Shown: positions 15,640 to 26,401, counted from the first letter of the stretch. The stretch is DNA of 44,171 nt from Sphingobacteriaceae bacterium UBA6709 (GCA_002454425.1 DKIV01000046.1:86665-130835), one strand, 5' to 3'. The notes: generated by a model not told the origin, from the letters alone. Translations and numbers: made by a program.

Positions 15640-17928
15640 ATGGACAAATTAAACAAGAAACAAGACGCGCTGGACTACCATTCCAAGGGACGTCCGGGTA
15701 AAATTCAGGTTTTACCTACCAAACCAACCAATACACAAAGAGATCTTACGCTAGCGTACTCTCCGGGGGTGGCAGAGCCCTGTCTCCGAATTGCCGACAA
15801 TAAAGAAGATGTTTATAAATATACTGCAAAGGGAAATCTGGTAGCGGTTATATCAAATGGTACAGCGGTATTGGGCCTGGGAAATATTGGTCCTGAAGCG
15901 GGTAAGCCAGTTATGGAGGGGAAAGGCTTGTTATTCAAGATCTTTGCTGACATTGATGTGTTCGACCTGGAGCTGGATGTTACCAATGTTGACGAATTTG
16001 TTAAAGTAGTGAAAGCTCTTGAGCCCACTTTTGGAGGCGTCAATCTTGAAGATATTAAAGCTCCTGAATGTTTCGAGATAGAACGTCGACTGCGGGAAGA
16101 GATGGCAATACCGGTGATGCATGATGATCAGCATGGTACTGCTATTATTTCGTCGGCGGCATTGTTGAACGCCTGCGAGCTTCAGGGAAAGCGCCTTGAT
16201 GCCGTTAAAATTGTAGTAAGCGGTGCCGGAGCGGCTGCAATTTCCTGCTCGCGTTTATATGTAAGTCTGGGTGTTCCAAAGGAAAATATCGTGATGATCG
16301 ACCGGTCGGGGGTTATCCGCAGTGACCGTGAGACGCTCGATACGCTAAAGGCTGAATTTGCTACAACTCGCGATCTGCATACACTTGATGAAGCGGTGGT
16401 GGGAGCGGATGTGTTTATTGGCCTTTCAGCTGCGGACACATTTTCGCCGGAAGCGTTATTAACGATGGCAGAAAATCCTATTGTCTTCGCGATGGCGAAT
16501 CCTAATCCCGAAATTGCCTATGATCTTGCTGTCGCTACCCGTAGCGATATTATTATGGCGACGGGAAGGTCCGATTATCCTAATCAGGTAAATAACGTGT
16601 TAGGCTTCCCTTATATTTTCCGTGGGGCTATGGACGTTAGGGCCACGACCATCAACGAGGAGATGAAGATCGCCGCGGTAAGAGCTCTCGCGGAGCTTGC
16701 TAAGAAAAATGTTCCGGAATCAGTGGTTCAGGCGTACAGTCTTGATAATCTGAAGTTTGGAAAAGACTATATTATTCCTAAGCCGATGGATCCCCGTCTT
16801 ATCGCTACGGTATCTTCGGCTGTCGCCAAGGCTGCAATGGAATCGGGCGTAGCGCGTGAAGTTATCACAGATTGGGATGCTTATTCGCAATTGCTAAGCC
16901 AACGCCTGGGTGGTGAAGATCCTTTGCTGCGCAACATGACTGCTAAAGCCAAGGCTAACCCGAAGAGGGTAGTTTTCGCGGAAGCTGAACAGTTTAAGAT
17001 TCTTAAAGCCGCGCAGATTGTTAAAGAAGAAGGTATTGCTGTGCCTATATTACTTGGTAATCGTAAACGTATAAATGAGGTTATAAACGAATATGCCTTA
17101 GATCTGCAGGATGTTACCATCATAGACCCTGATGAAGAGCGTGAGAAAAAGCAGGCATACGCGCGTTTTCTCTATGAGAAGAGGCAGCGTAAGGGCGTCA
17201 CTATGACCACCGCGCGCGGAATGATGCGTAGTCGTAATTATTTTGGCGCATGTATGGTCGAGTTTGGTGAGGCTGATGCCATGGTATCGGGACTTACTCA
17301 CGATTATGGATCAACATTACGTGCAGGGTTGCATGTGGTGGGTACGGCACCAGGGGTAAACAGAGTCGCTGGTATGTATGGTATGCTCACCAAGAAAGGT
17401 CCTGTTTTCTTTGCTGATACTACAGTAAATATAAATCCTACAGTAGATGAACTTGTAGATATTACGGTGCTTGTTGACAGTGTTGTACGCAAGCTTAACA
17501 TTCGTCCTCGGATCGCCTTACTGTCGTATTCTAACTTTGGATCGGCAGAAGGAAAAACACCGGAGAAGATGGCTGCTGCTGCGCAGGTGCTTCACGAGAA
17601 ATATCCTCATATCACCGTTGACGGAGATCTTCAGGCAAATTTTGCTACCAACGCCTCCATGCTTAAGGAGAATTTTGGTTTCAGTATGCTGAACGGCAAT
17701 CCGGCGAATACGCTGATCTTCCCGAATCTCGAATCTGGAAATATTGCCTATAAACTACTGCAGGAGCTAGGAGAGGCGGAGGCTTTAGGTCCCATTCTTC
17801 TAGGTTTGAATAAACCTATTCATATTTTGCAGATGGCGAGTTCTGTACGGGAGATCGTTAACATGACTACCATTGCCGTAGTAGATGCACAATCGAAAGA
17901 TGCCGCGGAGCACGAGCCGATGATCTGA
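15640..17928 (+). CDS. maeB: NADP-dependent malic enzyme with C-terminal phosphotransacetylase-like domain (MaeB type)
   Basis: Oxidatively decarboxylates malate to pyruvate with NADP. The 762-residue length equals that of the fused MaeB architecture. The malic domain has LAYSPGVAEPC (Tyr40 region), VISNGTAVLGLGNIGP, the catalytic metal-site segment DIKAPECFEIERRL and the HDDQHGTA motif. The NAD(P) domain has VVSGAGAAAISC. The second half (about 430-755) is a phosphate-acetyltransferase-like domain (RVVFAEAEQFKILKAA, RAGLHVVGTAPGVNRVAGMY). In other bacteria that domain is regulatory and responds to acetyl-CoA rather than catalysing. The gene ends in a very strong terminator and is followed by ruvA and sprA, a neighbourhood I associate with Bacteroidetes. 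Confidence 0.95.
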   Translation: MDKLNKKQDALDYHSKGRPGKIQVLPTKPTNTQRDLTLAYSPGVAEPCLRIADNKEDVYKYTAKGNLVAVISNGTAVLGLGNIGPEAGKPVMEGKGLLFKIFADIDVFDLELDVTNVDEFVKVVKALEPTFGGVNLEDIKAPECFEIERRLREEMAIPVMHDDQHGTAIISSAALLNACELQGKRLDAVKIVVSGAGAAAISCSRLYVSLGVPKENIVMIDRSGVIRSDRETLDTLKAEFATTRDLHTLDEAVVGADVFIGLSAADTFSPEALLTMAENPIVFAMANPNPEIAYDLAVATRSDIIMATGRSDYPNQVNNVLGFPYIFRGAMDVRATTINEEMKIAAVRALAELAKKNVPESVVQAYSLDNLKFGKDYIIPKPMDPRLIATVSSAVAKAAMESGVAREVITDWDAYSQLLSQRLGGEDPLLRNMTAKAKANPKRVVFAEAEQFKILKAAQIVKEEGIAVPILLGNRKRINEVINEYALDLQDVTIIDPDEEREKKQAYARFLYEKRQRKGVTMTTARGMMRSRNYFGACMVEFGEADAMVSGLTHDYGSTLRAGLHVVGTAPGVNRVAGMYGMLTKKGPVFFADTTVNINPTVDELVDITVLVDSVVRKLNIRPRIALLSYSNFGSAEGKTPEKMAAAAQVLHEKYPHITVDGDLQANFATNASMLKENFGFSMLNGNPANTLIFPNLESGNIAYKLLQELGEAEALGPILLGLNKPIHILQMASSVREIVNMTTIAVVDAQSKDAAEHEPMI

Positions 17929-17962
17929 TAAATAGCTATTCGGGGAAGGAAGTCCCGTTGTA

Positions 17963-18012
17963 ACCCTCCATGTAAATACCTATGGCATTTACATGGAGGG
18001 TTTTGTTTTTTT
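17963..18012 (+). terminator. Strong Rho-independent terminator of maeB
   Basis: A perfect 15-bp inverted repeat (17963-17977 with 17987-18001, beginning ACCCTCCATG) encloses a 9-nt loop and runs into TTTTGTTTTTTT. It lies 34 bp after the maeB stop. Confidence 0.9.
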
Positions 18013-18224
18013 AAACGACGCTTTTAGATGAAGCTATTAATGATGGCAGGTAATAAGCCCTATTGCATATTTGGTTGATGTTGCATGGGTCTATGCCGTA
18101 AAAGGTGTGACTTATAGGTTGTTACTGTGCTTGCTGAAATACTTATACCCTGAAAATAAAATCGTTTGCAAAAAAAAAGCATTAACTTCGCAGCCGTTCA
18201 ACAATATAATTCCGCAACTATTTT
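18013..18224. other. Intergenic region upstream of ruvA
   Basis: No gene seen. TAACTTCG (18183-18190) is a one-mismatch -7-like element, but the nearest TTTG (18165-18168) is only 14 nt away, so the promoter call is weak. An A-tract occupies about 18170-18178. Confidence 0.35.
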
Positions 18225-18815
18225 ATGTATGCTTATATTCAGGGGAGATTAGTGTTCAAATGTCCTGCTTACGTAGTTATCGATGCCGGGGGGGTAGGAT
18301 ATCAGATAAATATATCGTTAAATACCTATTCTTTATTGGCGGAAGGAGAGAACTGCAAACTTCATACCTGGCTCCATGTAAAGGAAGACGGGCATACGCT
18401 TTACGGCTTCATGGAAGAGTCGGAGCGTCGTTTGTTTTTGCATTTGATCTCTGTGTCTGGTATAGGTCCCAACACCGGGCGTATGATTCTTTCGTCGGCG
18501 ACACCAGAGGAGATACAGACCGCGTTGGTTAGCGGTGACGTAGCTTTAATTAAGAGAATTAAAGGTATTGGTCCAAAGACGGCTCAGCGTATGATCCTGG
18601 AATTGCAGGATAAGCTGAAGAAGGATGGTATTGAGGCGCTTACAGCCGCCCCTCAATTTAATACCGCGAAAGACGAGGCCTTATCCGCATTGGTGATGCT
18701 TGGATTTGCGAAGAATGTCGCGGAAAAAGCTCTTGACCAGGTATACAAGATGAATGCTTCGGGAGGAACATTATCTGTTGAATACCTCATAAAGGCAGCA
18801 TTGAAAAATCTATAG
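18225..18815 (+). CDS. ruvA: Holliday junction branch migration protein RuvA
   Basis: RuvA (196 residues) binds four-way junctions as a tetramer and loads the RuvB helicase. The N-terminal OB domain (MYAYIQGRLVFKCPAYVVID, GVGYQINIS, LHVKEDGHTLYGF) precedes two helix-hairpin-helix motifs, VSGIGPNTGRMIL (about 78-90) and IKGIGPKTAQRMILEL (about 112-127). The C-terminal RuvB-binding domain (DEALSALVMLGFAKNVAEKAL) closes the protein. Domains are complete and length is usual. ruvB is not in the window and ruvC lies 16 kb away, so there is no ruvAB(C) operon. It is 28 bp upstream of sprA and probably co-transcribed. Confidence 0.97.
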   Translation: MYAYIQGRLVFKCPAYVVIDAGGVGYQINISLNTYSLLAEGENCKLHTWLHVKEDGHTLYGFMEESERRLFLHLISVSGIGPNTGRMILSSATPEEIQTALVSGDVALIKRIKGIGPKTAQRMILELQDKLKKDGIEALTAAPQFNTAKDEALSALVMLGFAKNVAEKALDQVYKMNASGGTLSVEYLIKAALKNL

Positions 18816-18843
18816 CAACAAGAATATCTCCTGATAGCTGTCT

Positions 18844-21800
18844 ATGGGAAAAGTTTATACTTTAATCTGTTTCCTTTTTTTTGTCGTGTATGGTAATGCT
18901 CAGGTGTCGAGAGACAGCTTGCGACTTCCTTATCCCATACGAGACTACCGCTTGCCCGAGGGAAAGCTGGGGAGAAGTCCTTTTGGGCTGGATCCACCGA
19001 ATTTACAGCGTACGGTAGAATACGATCCGGGTACGAACAGGTACATTCTGCGCGAGACCATCGGTAACACTTTGTATCGTCCTCTGCGTTATCTCAGCTT
19101 TGGGGAGTATCAGCGTTTTGAGGCTCAGCAAATGAAAAATGCCAATTGGCGTAGGCTCTCGGATACCCTGGCTCGTCACACTCGTCAGAAGTCGCTGATC
19201 CCCTCGTTAAATGTGGGAAGCAGAACCTTTGAGCGTCTGTTTGGAGGAAGTAATATCAGTATCAGACCTCAGGGATCCGCGGACATAAGTCTTGGGGCTC
19301 AGATCAACCGTAACGAAAATCCTCTTTACAGTGAACGTCTTCGCAAGCAGACGACCTTAAACTTTGATCAGCGCATACAAATGAATGTTGTAGGGCAGAT
19401 AGGATCGAGGTTACGTATTTCCAGCAATTATAATACCGAGGCACAGTTTGATTTCGAGAATCAGGTGAAGCTTGATTATAAAGGCGGTGATGATGATATT
19501 TTACAGTCGCTGGAAGCGGGGAATGTAAGTATGCCACTTAATTCGACATTGATTAGGGGGACGCAGGCATTGTTCGGTGTAAAGGCTAACCTGAAGTTCG
19601 GGAGACTTAATGTGACCAGTGTTGTATCCCAGCAAAAGTCGCAATATAAAGAGATCACCGTTGCTAACGGGGCGCAACAAAATCCCTTTCGGATTACCGC
19701 GGACAGGTACGATGTTAACCGGCATTTCTTTTTGGCGCAATATTTTCGGGAGCATTTTAACGAAGCTATGGGCAGCCGGCCTTTGCTACGTTCTGCTATC
19801 AATATTACCAGGATAGAGGTTTGGGTAACAAACCGGAACAATAGCACTACCGATTCCAGGGATGTGCTTGCCCTGGCAGACCTTGGCGAGAGCCGACCTT
19901 ATGATTCGAGGCAAACGATGCCCTCGGGGTCGGTGTTGCCCGCTGCCGGTCCTCTCGGAGACCCCGCGTTTCCGCAGCGATCTAATAGTTTGATGGCTAA
20001 TCTTTTCGCCTATTCTCCAGATATCAGAGATACCCATTCAAATAGCATTATTGACTATTTTCGATCAAATGGAGCTACGGACAATTATGCCCGACTAACT
20101 TACGCGCGAAAGTTAAGCGATAAAGAGTTTACCTATAACAGCAGGCTGGGTTATCTCTCATTGAACGCGGCTTTAAATGCAGATGAGGTATTGGCGGTAG
20201 CATTTCGCTATAGTTACAACGGTAGGGAATATCAGGTAGGTGAATTTTCTACTGATCTGCCTGTCGATGCGATAAATCCGAAGATGCTGATGGTGAAGCT
20301 GCTCAAGAATGAAATTCTGAAGACGAATATCCCTACCTGGGATTTGATGATGAAGAACATTTACTCGCTGGGGGCATTTCAAATTAGTCGCAATGATTTC
20401 CGGTTTAATGTGTTCCGAATTGATGAGAAGAGTGGGGTGGAAAACCCTGTGATGATGGAGGGGCGCAATTTGAACAATCAGCGTTGGTTGGAAATTACAG
20501 GGTTTGACCGTTTAAATCAGAATAATGGATTGGGCGCTGATGGTACTTTTGACTTTCTGGAAGGAGTAACCATCGACCCTCAGTTTGGGCGGATCATTTT
20601 TCCATCAATTGAGCCCTTTGGCGCGGATCTGGCGGCACGTTTTGCGCCGGGAGAAGATGACCTTGGCAGCCGTTATATTTTCAGGGAGTTATACCGTCTT
20701 ACACAGGCTGATGCTCAGCAATTGTATGCCGGCAAAAATCGCTATATTATTAAAGGAACTTACCAATCGGAGAGTGGTTCGGAGTTTATGTTAAATGCCA
20801 TAAATATTCCTCAAGGCTCGGTACAGGTGTTGGCTGGAGCTATGCCGCTGACGGAGGGTAAAGATTTTACCGTCGATTACGACGCCGGGCGGGTAAAGAT
20901 CCTTAATCAGTCGATGCTTAATTCGGGACAGGCTATAAAAATACGGATCGAGAGCAATGAGCTCTTCGGTATGCAGCAACGGTCCCTGTTTGGTACCCAT
21001 TTGGATTATCGTGTAAACGACAAGCTGAGTATTGGCGGAACTGTGATGAACCTCACTGAAAAGCCTTTTACGGCTAAAGTGAATGTTAATGAGGAACCTG
21101 TATCTAATACGATCTGGGGGCTTGATATGAACTATAGCTCTGAATCTCCCTGGCTTACGCGATTATTGAACAAGTTACCTTTTGTAGATACCCGGGCGCC
21201 GTCGAAGGTGTCTTTTTCCGCAGAGTACGCGCGCCTGGTGCCGGGGCATCCGGATGCGTTAAATTTCGCGGGCAGCAAGTCGGGCGTGAGTTACCTGGAT
21301 GACTTCGAGGGTAGCCGTACCGTTATTGATCTGAAAAGCGCTATGGGATGGCAGCTATCGGGAACACCGAACACCGTGAATGGACTGTTTCCTGAGTCTG
21401 CATTGAGCAACGATCTTGCCTATGGCTATAACCGGGCGCGTTTGGCGTTTTATAATATTGATCCCGTGTTTTACAATCGCAATGGATTGCAGAACGCGCC
21501 ATTGGTGAATACAAGTAAGGAAGAGCTATCTAACCATTATGTTCGAGAGGTACTTGAGCAGGAAGTGTTCCCGCTGAAGCAATCGGTAATAGGTCAGGCT
21601 TTGTATCTTCCTACGCTTGATCTTGCGTTCTATCCTATGACACGTGGTCCGTATAATTATACTACTACGGGAGTTAGTAATGCGGGAATGCTTCTGCAGC
21701 CTAAGAAACGTTGGGGAGGGATTTTCAGAAAATTGGATGCTACCGATTTTGAGGCGCAGAACGTGGGCTTTATAGAGTTCTGGATGATGGATCCTTTTAT

Positions 21801-24800
21801 ATACCGGAAAAATTCGGAGGGAGGAGATCTTTATTTTAACCTTGGTAATATTTCTGAGGATATTCTTAAAGATGGCAGAAAGTCGCTTGAGAACGGACTG
21901 GCACCTGATGGCAGTGCTGTTGGTACCGAAACTACAGCCTGGGGACGGGTACCTCTACTGCAACCCGTGATACAGGCATTTGATAATGATCCGCAGGGAC
22001 GAAAGTTCCAGGATGCCGGTATTGACGGCCTTGGGGATAATGACGAGCGTTCGCATTTTGGCTCTTTTGTAAATCAGATGCGTGCGGTGCTGAGCGCGCC
22101 TGCCGCTGAGGAGCTGGTTAGTGATCCCTCATCTGATAATTTCAGATATTTCCGTGGTGGAAATATGGAGGCTCAGAATCCGGGGATCCTTAAACGCTAT
22201 GAAAAATATAATGGTCCGGAGGGTAATTCGAAGACGCCTCAGCAGGCGCGGGAAGAATTAGGACTTGAGAACGCGGCGTCGACCGCCCTGCCGGACGGGG
22301 AGGATCTGAACCGCGATAATAATATGTCTGTTACGGATGAGTTTTTCGAGTACAAGGTGTCCGTACGTCCGCAGGATATGCAGGTGGGGCACAATTTCAT
22401 TACCGATAAGGTAAGCTCCTCTGTGAAGCTGGCCAACGGAAGCTCACAGGAAGTAAGCTGGTACCAGTTTCGCATCCCAATTTCAGCATATAATGGTAAA
22501 GTGGGCAATATTGATAATTTCAAGTCGATACGCTTTATACGAATGTTCATGACCAATTTCGCTGATACGTCGATTTTGAGGATGGCCAGATTGCAGCTCG
22601 TTCGCGGAGAGTGGCGTACTTATAATGCCAATAATAGCGCGGAAGAGGTTATTGTGGATGCAGCGACGGGGACAAGCTCTCCTGATAATTCGACTATAGA
22701 TGTGGGTACGGTGAACATTGAGGAGAACGGTAAACGAAGTCCTATTCCGTATGTGGTGCCGCCTGGTATACAGCGGGAGTATGACATGACCAATATCAAT
22801 ACTCAGACACAGTTAAACGAACAATCCTTGTCGTTGGTAGTAAGGAATTTGCGGGACGGGTATACCCGGGCGTCTTTTAAAACCGGATTTACAGACTTCC
22901 GTTCCTATAAAAATCTGGAGATGTTTGTTCATGCCGAGGGAGAGCAACTTAATGATGGTGATGTCAGCGCGGTTCTGCGCATAGGCTCTGATTATAATGA
23001 CAACTATTACGAGTATGTCGTTCCGCTTAAAGTTACGCCGGCAGGTAGCACCGGAGTATATCAGATTTGGCCTGAGGCTAACAATATCTTTCTGGAGCTT
23101 AAGAAACTACAGGAGGCGAAGGCTTCGCGGAATGCCGTAGCCTGGCCGGAGAATAAGCCTTATGCCTTTGCAGATGGCAACAACATGATCTATGTAAAAG
23201 GACAGCCTGATATGAGCAAGGTTCGCATATACATGTTGGGGGTGCGCAATCCATTGAAGGGTAGTAGGGTAAATACCATCGACGATGGTCTCGACAAATC
23301 GGTTCAGGTATGGTTCAATGAGATGCGTTTGACGGGCTTTGATGAGCGGGGCGGTTGGGGCGCTACGGCACGCCTGAACGCTCAGCTTGCGGATATTGGC
23401 GATGTGAGCATCTCAGCGAGCAGAACTACTGTCGGATTCGGCTCTATAGATCAAAGCGTCGGTGAACGTAGCCGGTCGGATGATCGGTATTTTGATTTCT
23501 CGACAGGTCTGGAGCTTGGAAAGTTCATGCGCGATAAAGACGCTTTCAGAATTCCTTTGTTTATCAATTACGCTACGCAACGAAGTATTCCCCAGTTTGA
23601 TCCCCGTTCGCCGGATCTGGAGCTCGCTCTTACAATGTCGGGACTTAGCGCATCTCAAAGGGACTCTATCCATCGTATTATAGATGACTATACCATGAGG
23701 CGCGGGTTTAACTTTAACAATATACGGAAGTTGCGTACGGATGTCCTGGCACCGGTGCATCTTTGGGATATTGAGAACTTCAGTGCGGGGTATGCTTTTA
23801 ACGAGTATAACCATCGGGATTTTATAAATGCCGTATCCATGCAGAAGAACTATCGCGCTGATTTTGCATATAATTATACCGGTAAAGCCCGCCCGTGGTC
23901 GCCCTTGTCGAAATTGATAAAGTCACGAAATCTCGCGTTGTTACGGGATTTTAATATTAATCTGGTGCCGTCAATGATCAATTTCAGGGTGGATGTAAAC
24001 CGATTGTATGCCGAAAATAGTTTGCGTGATATTTATGGGACGACCGGCGGATATCTGCAGACCACCTATAATAAGAACTTTAACATGACGAGAACGTACG
24101 GGCTTAGCTGGAATTTGACCAGGTCCCTGCAACTTGATTTTAGTGCAAGTAATTATTCGCTGATTGATGAGCCTAATGGTCCTAATGATAAAACGGCACG
24201 CGATAGTCTGATAAGGAATCTACGAAGGTTGGGGCGCACTACTAATTATAACCACCAGATGACGGTGAACTATGTAGTTCCAGTAAACAAGATTCCGGGG
24301 TTGCGCTGGACAAGTTTGGTTGCCCGTTATGCGACAACGTTTGGGTGGATGGCAGAAAGCCTTGCTACGATGCAGGATCCAACAGTGCAGCTTGGCAATT
24401 CGATACAGAATTCGAGAACTATACAGCTTAATCCTACGCTTAATTTTAGCTCTTTATACAATCGGTGGGGGCTGGACAGGAAAAACAATCCCGGGATAAA
24501 GATACTGACGGCATTCAAGAATGTCGCCGCCACATATACTACAACTGATGGTATGTTCCTGCCTGGTTATTTGCCGAGAACCAAGCTCTTTGGTATTGAT
24601 TTTAATGCTAATGCGCCAGGGTTGGGCTTTGTTTTGGGAAGTCAGAAGGATATACGCCGGAAAGCTGTGGAACAAGGCTGGCTGACGACTGACACCTTAC
24701 AGAATCAACCTTTTTATACTACTCACCGCGAAGATCTGAATATCAGGGCAACGCTGGAGCCTTTCCGTAGCTTCAGGATTGAGATTACCGCGCTAAGGGG

Positions 24801-25827
24801 AAAAAATGAGAGCTACAGTAGTAACTTTAGGTTCAACGCCTCCAGTGGGACATTTGAGAATATGAATCCAATAACTACCGGCGACTATACCATATCATGG
24901 TTTTCGTTGCCAACGTCTTTTGGCAATGGTAACGGAAGCGATCTGTTCAGAAGATTTGAGGCCAACAGAGCGAAGATCTCTCAGCGTTTGGGCAGTGCGA
25001 ATATTAATTCGAGCGGCGTGGTTGAAGGCTTCGCTGATGGATATAGTAAGTCGGCTCAGGAAGTTGTAGCGGCGTCTTTTCTGGCAACATATTCAGGAAT
25101 AGATCCGGAGAAGGTGACGCTGAACGCTTTCCCCTCCTTTCCTCTGCCTAATTGGAGAATTAGCTATAATGGATTGACAAGAAATGGCTTTCTGAGTGAG
25201 ATCTTTTCTTCAGTGGATATTAATCATGCTTACCGTTCTACATACACTGTTTCGGGATACAACTCCCTGGCGCGGTACGATGAAGCAGGCGGAGCCTCAT
25301 CGATACGGGATGTAAATGGAGATTTCCTCCCGCGATATCAATTCAGTCAGCTATTAATTTTTGAACAGTTTATTCCTTTGATAGGGCTGGATATGCGTTT
25401 TAGGAATAATATGGGATTGAATTTCGAATATCGTAAAGCCAGAGCACTAAGTATGAGTCTTGCCAATGCCCAGCTATCGCAGCTTGCTGAGCAGGGAATT
25501 GTAGTGGGAATGGCTTACAGGTCGCCCAATTTCCGTTTTCCTTTCGGGCTGTTTGCTGACCGGAGAATGAATAATGATCTGAACTTTAAGTTTGATGTAT
25601 CGGTAGACGATCGGAAAACGCTCATCTACCGGGCGGATGTCGCCAATGCGGAGGTGTCAGCAGGGGCCCGAAATATTAGTTTGAGGCCTTCTGTAGATTA
25701 TATGCTGAACAGGAATTTGAATTTGCGTTTGTTTTTTGACAGCAATAGTAGTAATCCCTATACCTCGCAAACATTTTATACCTCTTATAGCAACTTCGGT
25801 ATAAATTTGCGGTATATTATTAATTAA
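18844..25827 (+). CDS. sprA: SprA, outer-membrane translocon of the type IX secretion system
   Basis: A giant 2327-residue outer-membrane protein starting with a signal peptide (MGKVYTLICFLFFVVYGNAQ). SprA/Sov proteins form a very large single-chain beta-barrel through which folded type IX cargo crosses the outer membrane; they are also needed for gliding in Flavobacterium. Sequence support: the extreme length, dense aromatic and polar beta-strands throughout, SprA-like segments such as RGTQALFGVKANLKFGRLNV, VSYLDDFEGSRT and FIEFWMMDPF, and a barrel-type C-terminus. The frame is uninterrupted over 7 kb. The gene follows ruvA by 28 bp and precedes gcvH. No other secretion component (PorK-N, PorV, PorU) is in the window, as is common because these genes are scattered. 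Confidence 0.96.
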   Translation: MGKVYTLICFLFFVVYGNAQVSRDSLRLPYPIRDYRLPEGKLGRSPFGLDPPNLQRTVEYDPGTNRYILRETIGNTLYRPLRYLSFGEYQRFEAQQMKNANWRRLSDTLARHTRQKSLIPSLNVGSRTFERLFGGSNISIRPQGSADISLGAQINRNENPLYSERLRKQTTLNFDQRIQMNVVGQIGSRLRISSNYNTEAQFDFENQVKLDYKGGDDDILQSLEAGNVSMPLNSTLIRGTQALFGVKANLKFGRLNVTSVVSQQKSQYKEITVANGAQQNPFRITADRYDVNRHFFLAQYFREHFNEAMGSRPLLRSAINITRIEVWVTNRNNSTTDSRDVLALADLGESRPYDSRQTMPSGSVLPAAGPLGDPAFPQRSNSLMANLFAYSPDIRDTHSNSIIDYFRSNGATDNYARLTYARKLSDKEFTYNSRLGYLSLNAALNADEVLAVAFRYSYNGREYQVGEFSTDLPVDAINPKMLMVKLLKNEILKTNIPTWDLMMKNIYSLGAFQISRNDFRFNVFRIDEKSGVENPVMMEGRNLNNQRWLEITGFDRLNQNNGLGADGTFDFLEGVTIDPQFGRIIFPSIEPFGADLAARFAPGEDDLGSRYIFRELYRLTQADAQQLYAGKNRYIIKGTYQSESGSEFMLNAINIPQGSVQVLAGAMPLTEGKDFTVDYDAGRVKILNQSMLNSGQAIKIRIESNELFGMQQRSLFGTHLDYRVNDKLSIGGTVMNLTEKPFTAKVNVNEEPVSNTIWGLDMNYSSESPWLTRLLNKLPFVDTRAPSKVSFSAEYARLVPGHPDALNFAGSKSGVSYLDDFEGSRTVIDLKSAMGWQLSGTPNTVNGLFPESALSNDLAYGYNRARLAFYNIDPVFYNRNGLQNAPLVNTSKEELSNHYVREVLEQEVFPLKQSVIGQALYLPTLDLAFYPMTRGPYNYTTTGVSNAGMLLQPKKRWGGIFRKLDATDFEAQNVGFIEFWMMDPFIYRKNSEGGDLYFNLGNISEDILKDGRKSLENGLAPDGSAVGTETTAWGRVPLLQPVIQAFDNDPQGRKFQDAGIDGLGDNDERSHFGSFVNQMRAVLSAPAAEELVSDPSSDNFRYFRGGNMEAQNPGILKRYEKYNGPEGNSKTPQQAREELGLENAASTALPDGEDLNRDNNMSVTDEFFEYKVSVRPQDMQVGHNFITDKVSSSVKLANGSSQEVSWYQFRIPISAYNGKVGNIDNFKSIRFIRMFMTNFADTSILRMARLQLVRGEWRTYNANNSAEEVIVDAATGTSSPDNSTIDVGTVNIEENGKRSPIPYVVPPGIQREYDMTNINTQTQLNEQSLSLVVRNLRDGYTRASFKTGFTDFRSYKNLEMFVHAEGEQLNDGDVSAVLRIGSDYNDNYYEYVVPLKVTPAGSTGVYQIWPEANNIFLELKKLQEAKASRNAVAWPENKPYAFADGNNMIYVKGQPDMSKVRIYMLGVRNPLKGSRVNTIDDGLDKSVQVWFNEMRLTGFDERGGWGATARLNAQLADIGDVSISASRTTVGFGSIDQSVGERSRSDDRYFDFSTGLELGKFMRDKDAFRIPLFINYATQRSIPQFDPRSPDLELALTMSGLSASQRDSIHRIIDDYTMRRGFNFNNIRKLRTDVLAPVHLWDIENFSAGYAFNEYNHRDFINAVSMQKNYRADFAYNYTGKARPWSPLSKLIKSRNLALLRDFNINLVPSMINFRVDVNRLYAENSLRDIYGTTGGYLQTTYNKNFNMTRTYGLSWNLTRSLQLDFSASNYSLIDEPNGPNDKTARDSLIRNLRRLGRTTNYNHQMTVNYVVPVNKIPGLRWTSLVARYATTFGWMAESLATMQDPTVQLGNSIQNSRTIQLNPTLNFSSLYNRWGLDRKNNPGIKILTAFKNVAATYTTTDGMFLPGYLPRTKLFGIDFNANAPGLGFVLGSQKDIRRKAVEQGWLTTDTLQNQPFYTTHREDLNIRATLEPFRSFRIEITALRGKNESYSSNFRFNASSGTFENMNPITTGDYTISWFSLPTSFGNGNGSDLFRRFEANRAKISQRLGSANINSSGVVEGFADGYSKSAQEVVAASFLATYSGIDPEKVTLNAFPSFPLPNWRISYNGLTRNGFLSEIFSSVDINHAYRSTYTVSGYNSLARYDEAGGASSIRDVNGDFLPRYQFSQLLIFEQFIPLIGLDMRFRNNMGLNFEYRKARALSMSLANAQLSQLAEQGIVVGMAYRSPNFRFPFGLFADRRMNNDLNFKFDVSVDDRKTLIYRADVANAEVSAGARNISLRPSVDYMLNRNLNLRLFFDSNSSNPYTSQTFYTSYSNFGINLRYIIN

Positions 25828-25899
25828 TACGTCCCATTAGAGCGCTTCGGCGCGGAATTCTATTTGTAACTTAATGCTTCTCAATTTGTAATTAAAACT

Positions 25900-25907
25900 T
25901 ATTTTTG
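25900..25907 (+). promoter_or_regulatory. Candidate -7 promoter element upstream of gcvH
   Basis: TATTTTTG fits TANNTTTG. No good TTTG lies 18-20 nt upstream, so this is a weak call. It would give a leader of about 107 nt before the gcvH ATG at 26021. Confidence 0.35.
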
Positions 25908-26020
25908 GGCAAAAGAGAGCAATCCCGGAGGGGTAAAGTATTTTTTTAATTATTCAGGTGTTCTCATGAAGCCGTTAAGTAAACGGTGTAAAAATTTGTA
26001 ATTTATTCAGACACAATAAG

Positions 26021-26401
26021 ATGAACTTTCCCGCAGAATTAAAGTATACCACTGATCACGAATGGATTCGTGTAGAAGGTGACGTAGCATACGTTGGAAT
26101 CACAGAATTTGCACAGCGCGAATTGGGCGATATCGTGTACATCGACATCCAGACCGTAGGTCAGGAAGTGAGCCAGAACGAAATTTTTGGTACTGTTGAA
26201 GCAGTAAAAACAGTGTCAGATCTTTTTATGCCGGTTAGTGGAACTGTTCTTGAGTTAAATGAGCAGCTGGATGCTAACCCTGAGTTGGTAAATCAGGATC
26301 CTTACGGTGATGGTTGGATGGTGAAGGTGCAGCTTTCTGACAGTACTCAGCTTGATGCTTTGTTAAGTGCCGATACTTATAAAGATCAGGTAGGATTCTA
26401 A
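26021..26401 (+). CDS. gcvH: Glycine cleavage system H protein
   Basis: A 126-residue lipoyl carrier that shuttles the aminomethyl group between the P, T and L proteins of glycine cleavage. The lipoyl-lysine is K63 in GTVEAVKTVSDLF. The N-terminal YTTDHEWIRVEG and GITEFAQRELGDIVYID are typical. gcvP and gcvT are not in the window; glyA, the other half of glycine/serine one-carbon exchange, lies 14 kb downstream. The stop codon overlaps the next start (TAATG), so it is translationally linked to the VanZ-like gene. Confidence 0.97.
   Translation: MNFPAELKYTTDHEWIRVEGDVAYVGITEFAQRELGDIVYIDIQTVGQEVSQNEIFGTVEAVKTVSDLFMPVSGTVLELNEQLDANPELVNQDPYGDGWMVKVQLSDSTQLDALLSADTYKDQVGF

Noticed and set aside
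18071..18532. 153-residue open frame overlapping the start of ruvA
   Set aside because: It is out of frame with the clearly recognisable RuvA over 300 bases, and its translation shows no protein-like pattern.
25840..25860. GCGC-TTCG-GCGC hairpin after sprA as terminator
   Set aside because: Only four strong base pairs and no following T-run.
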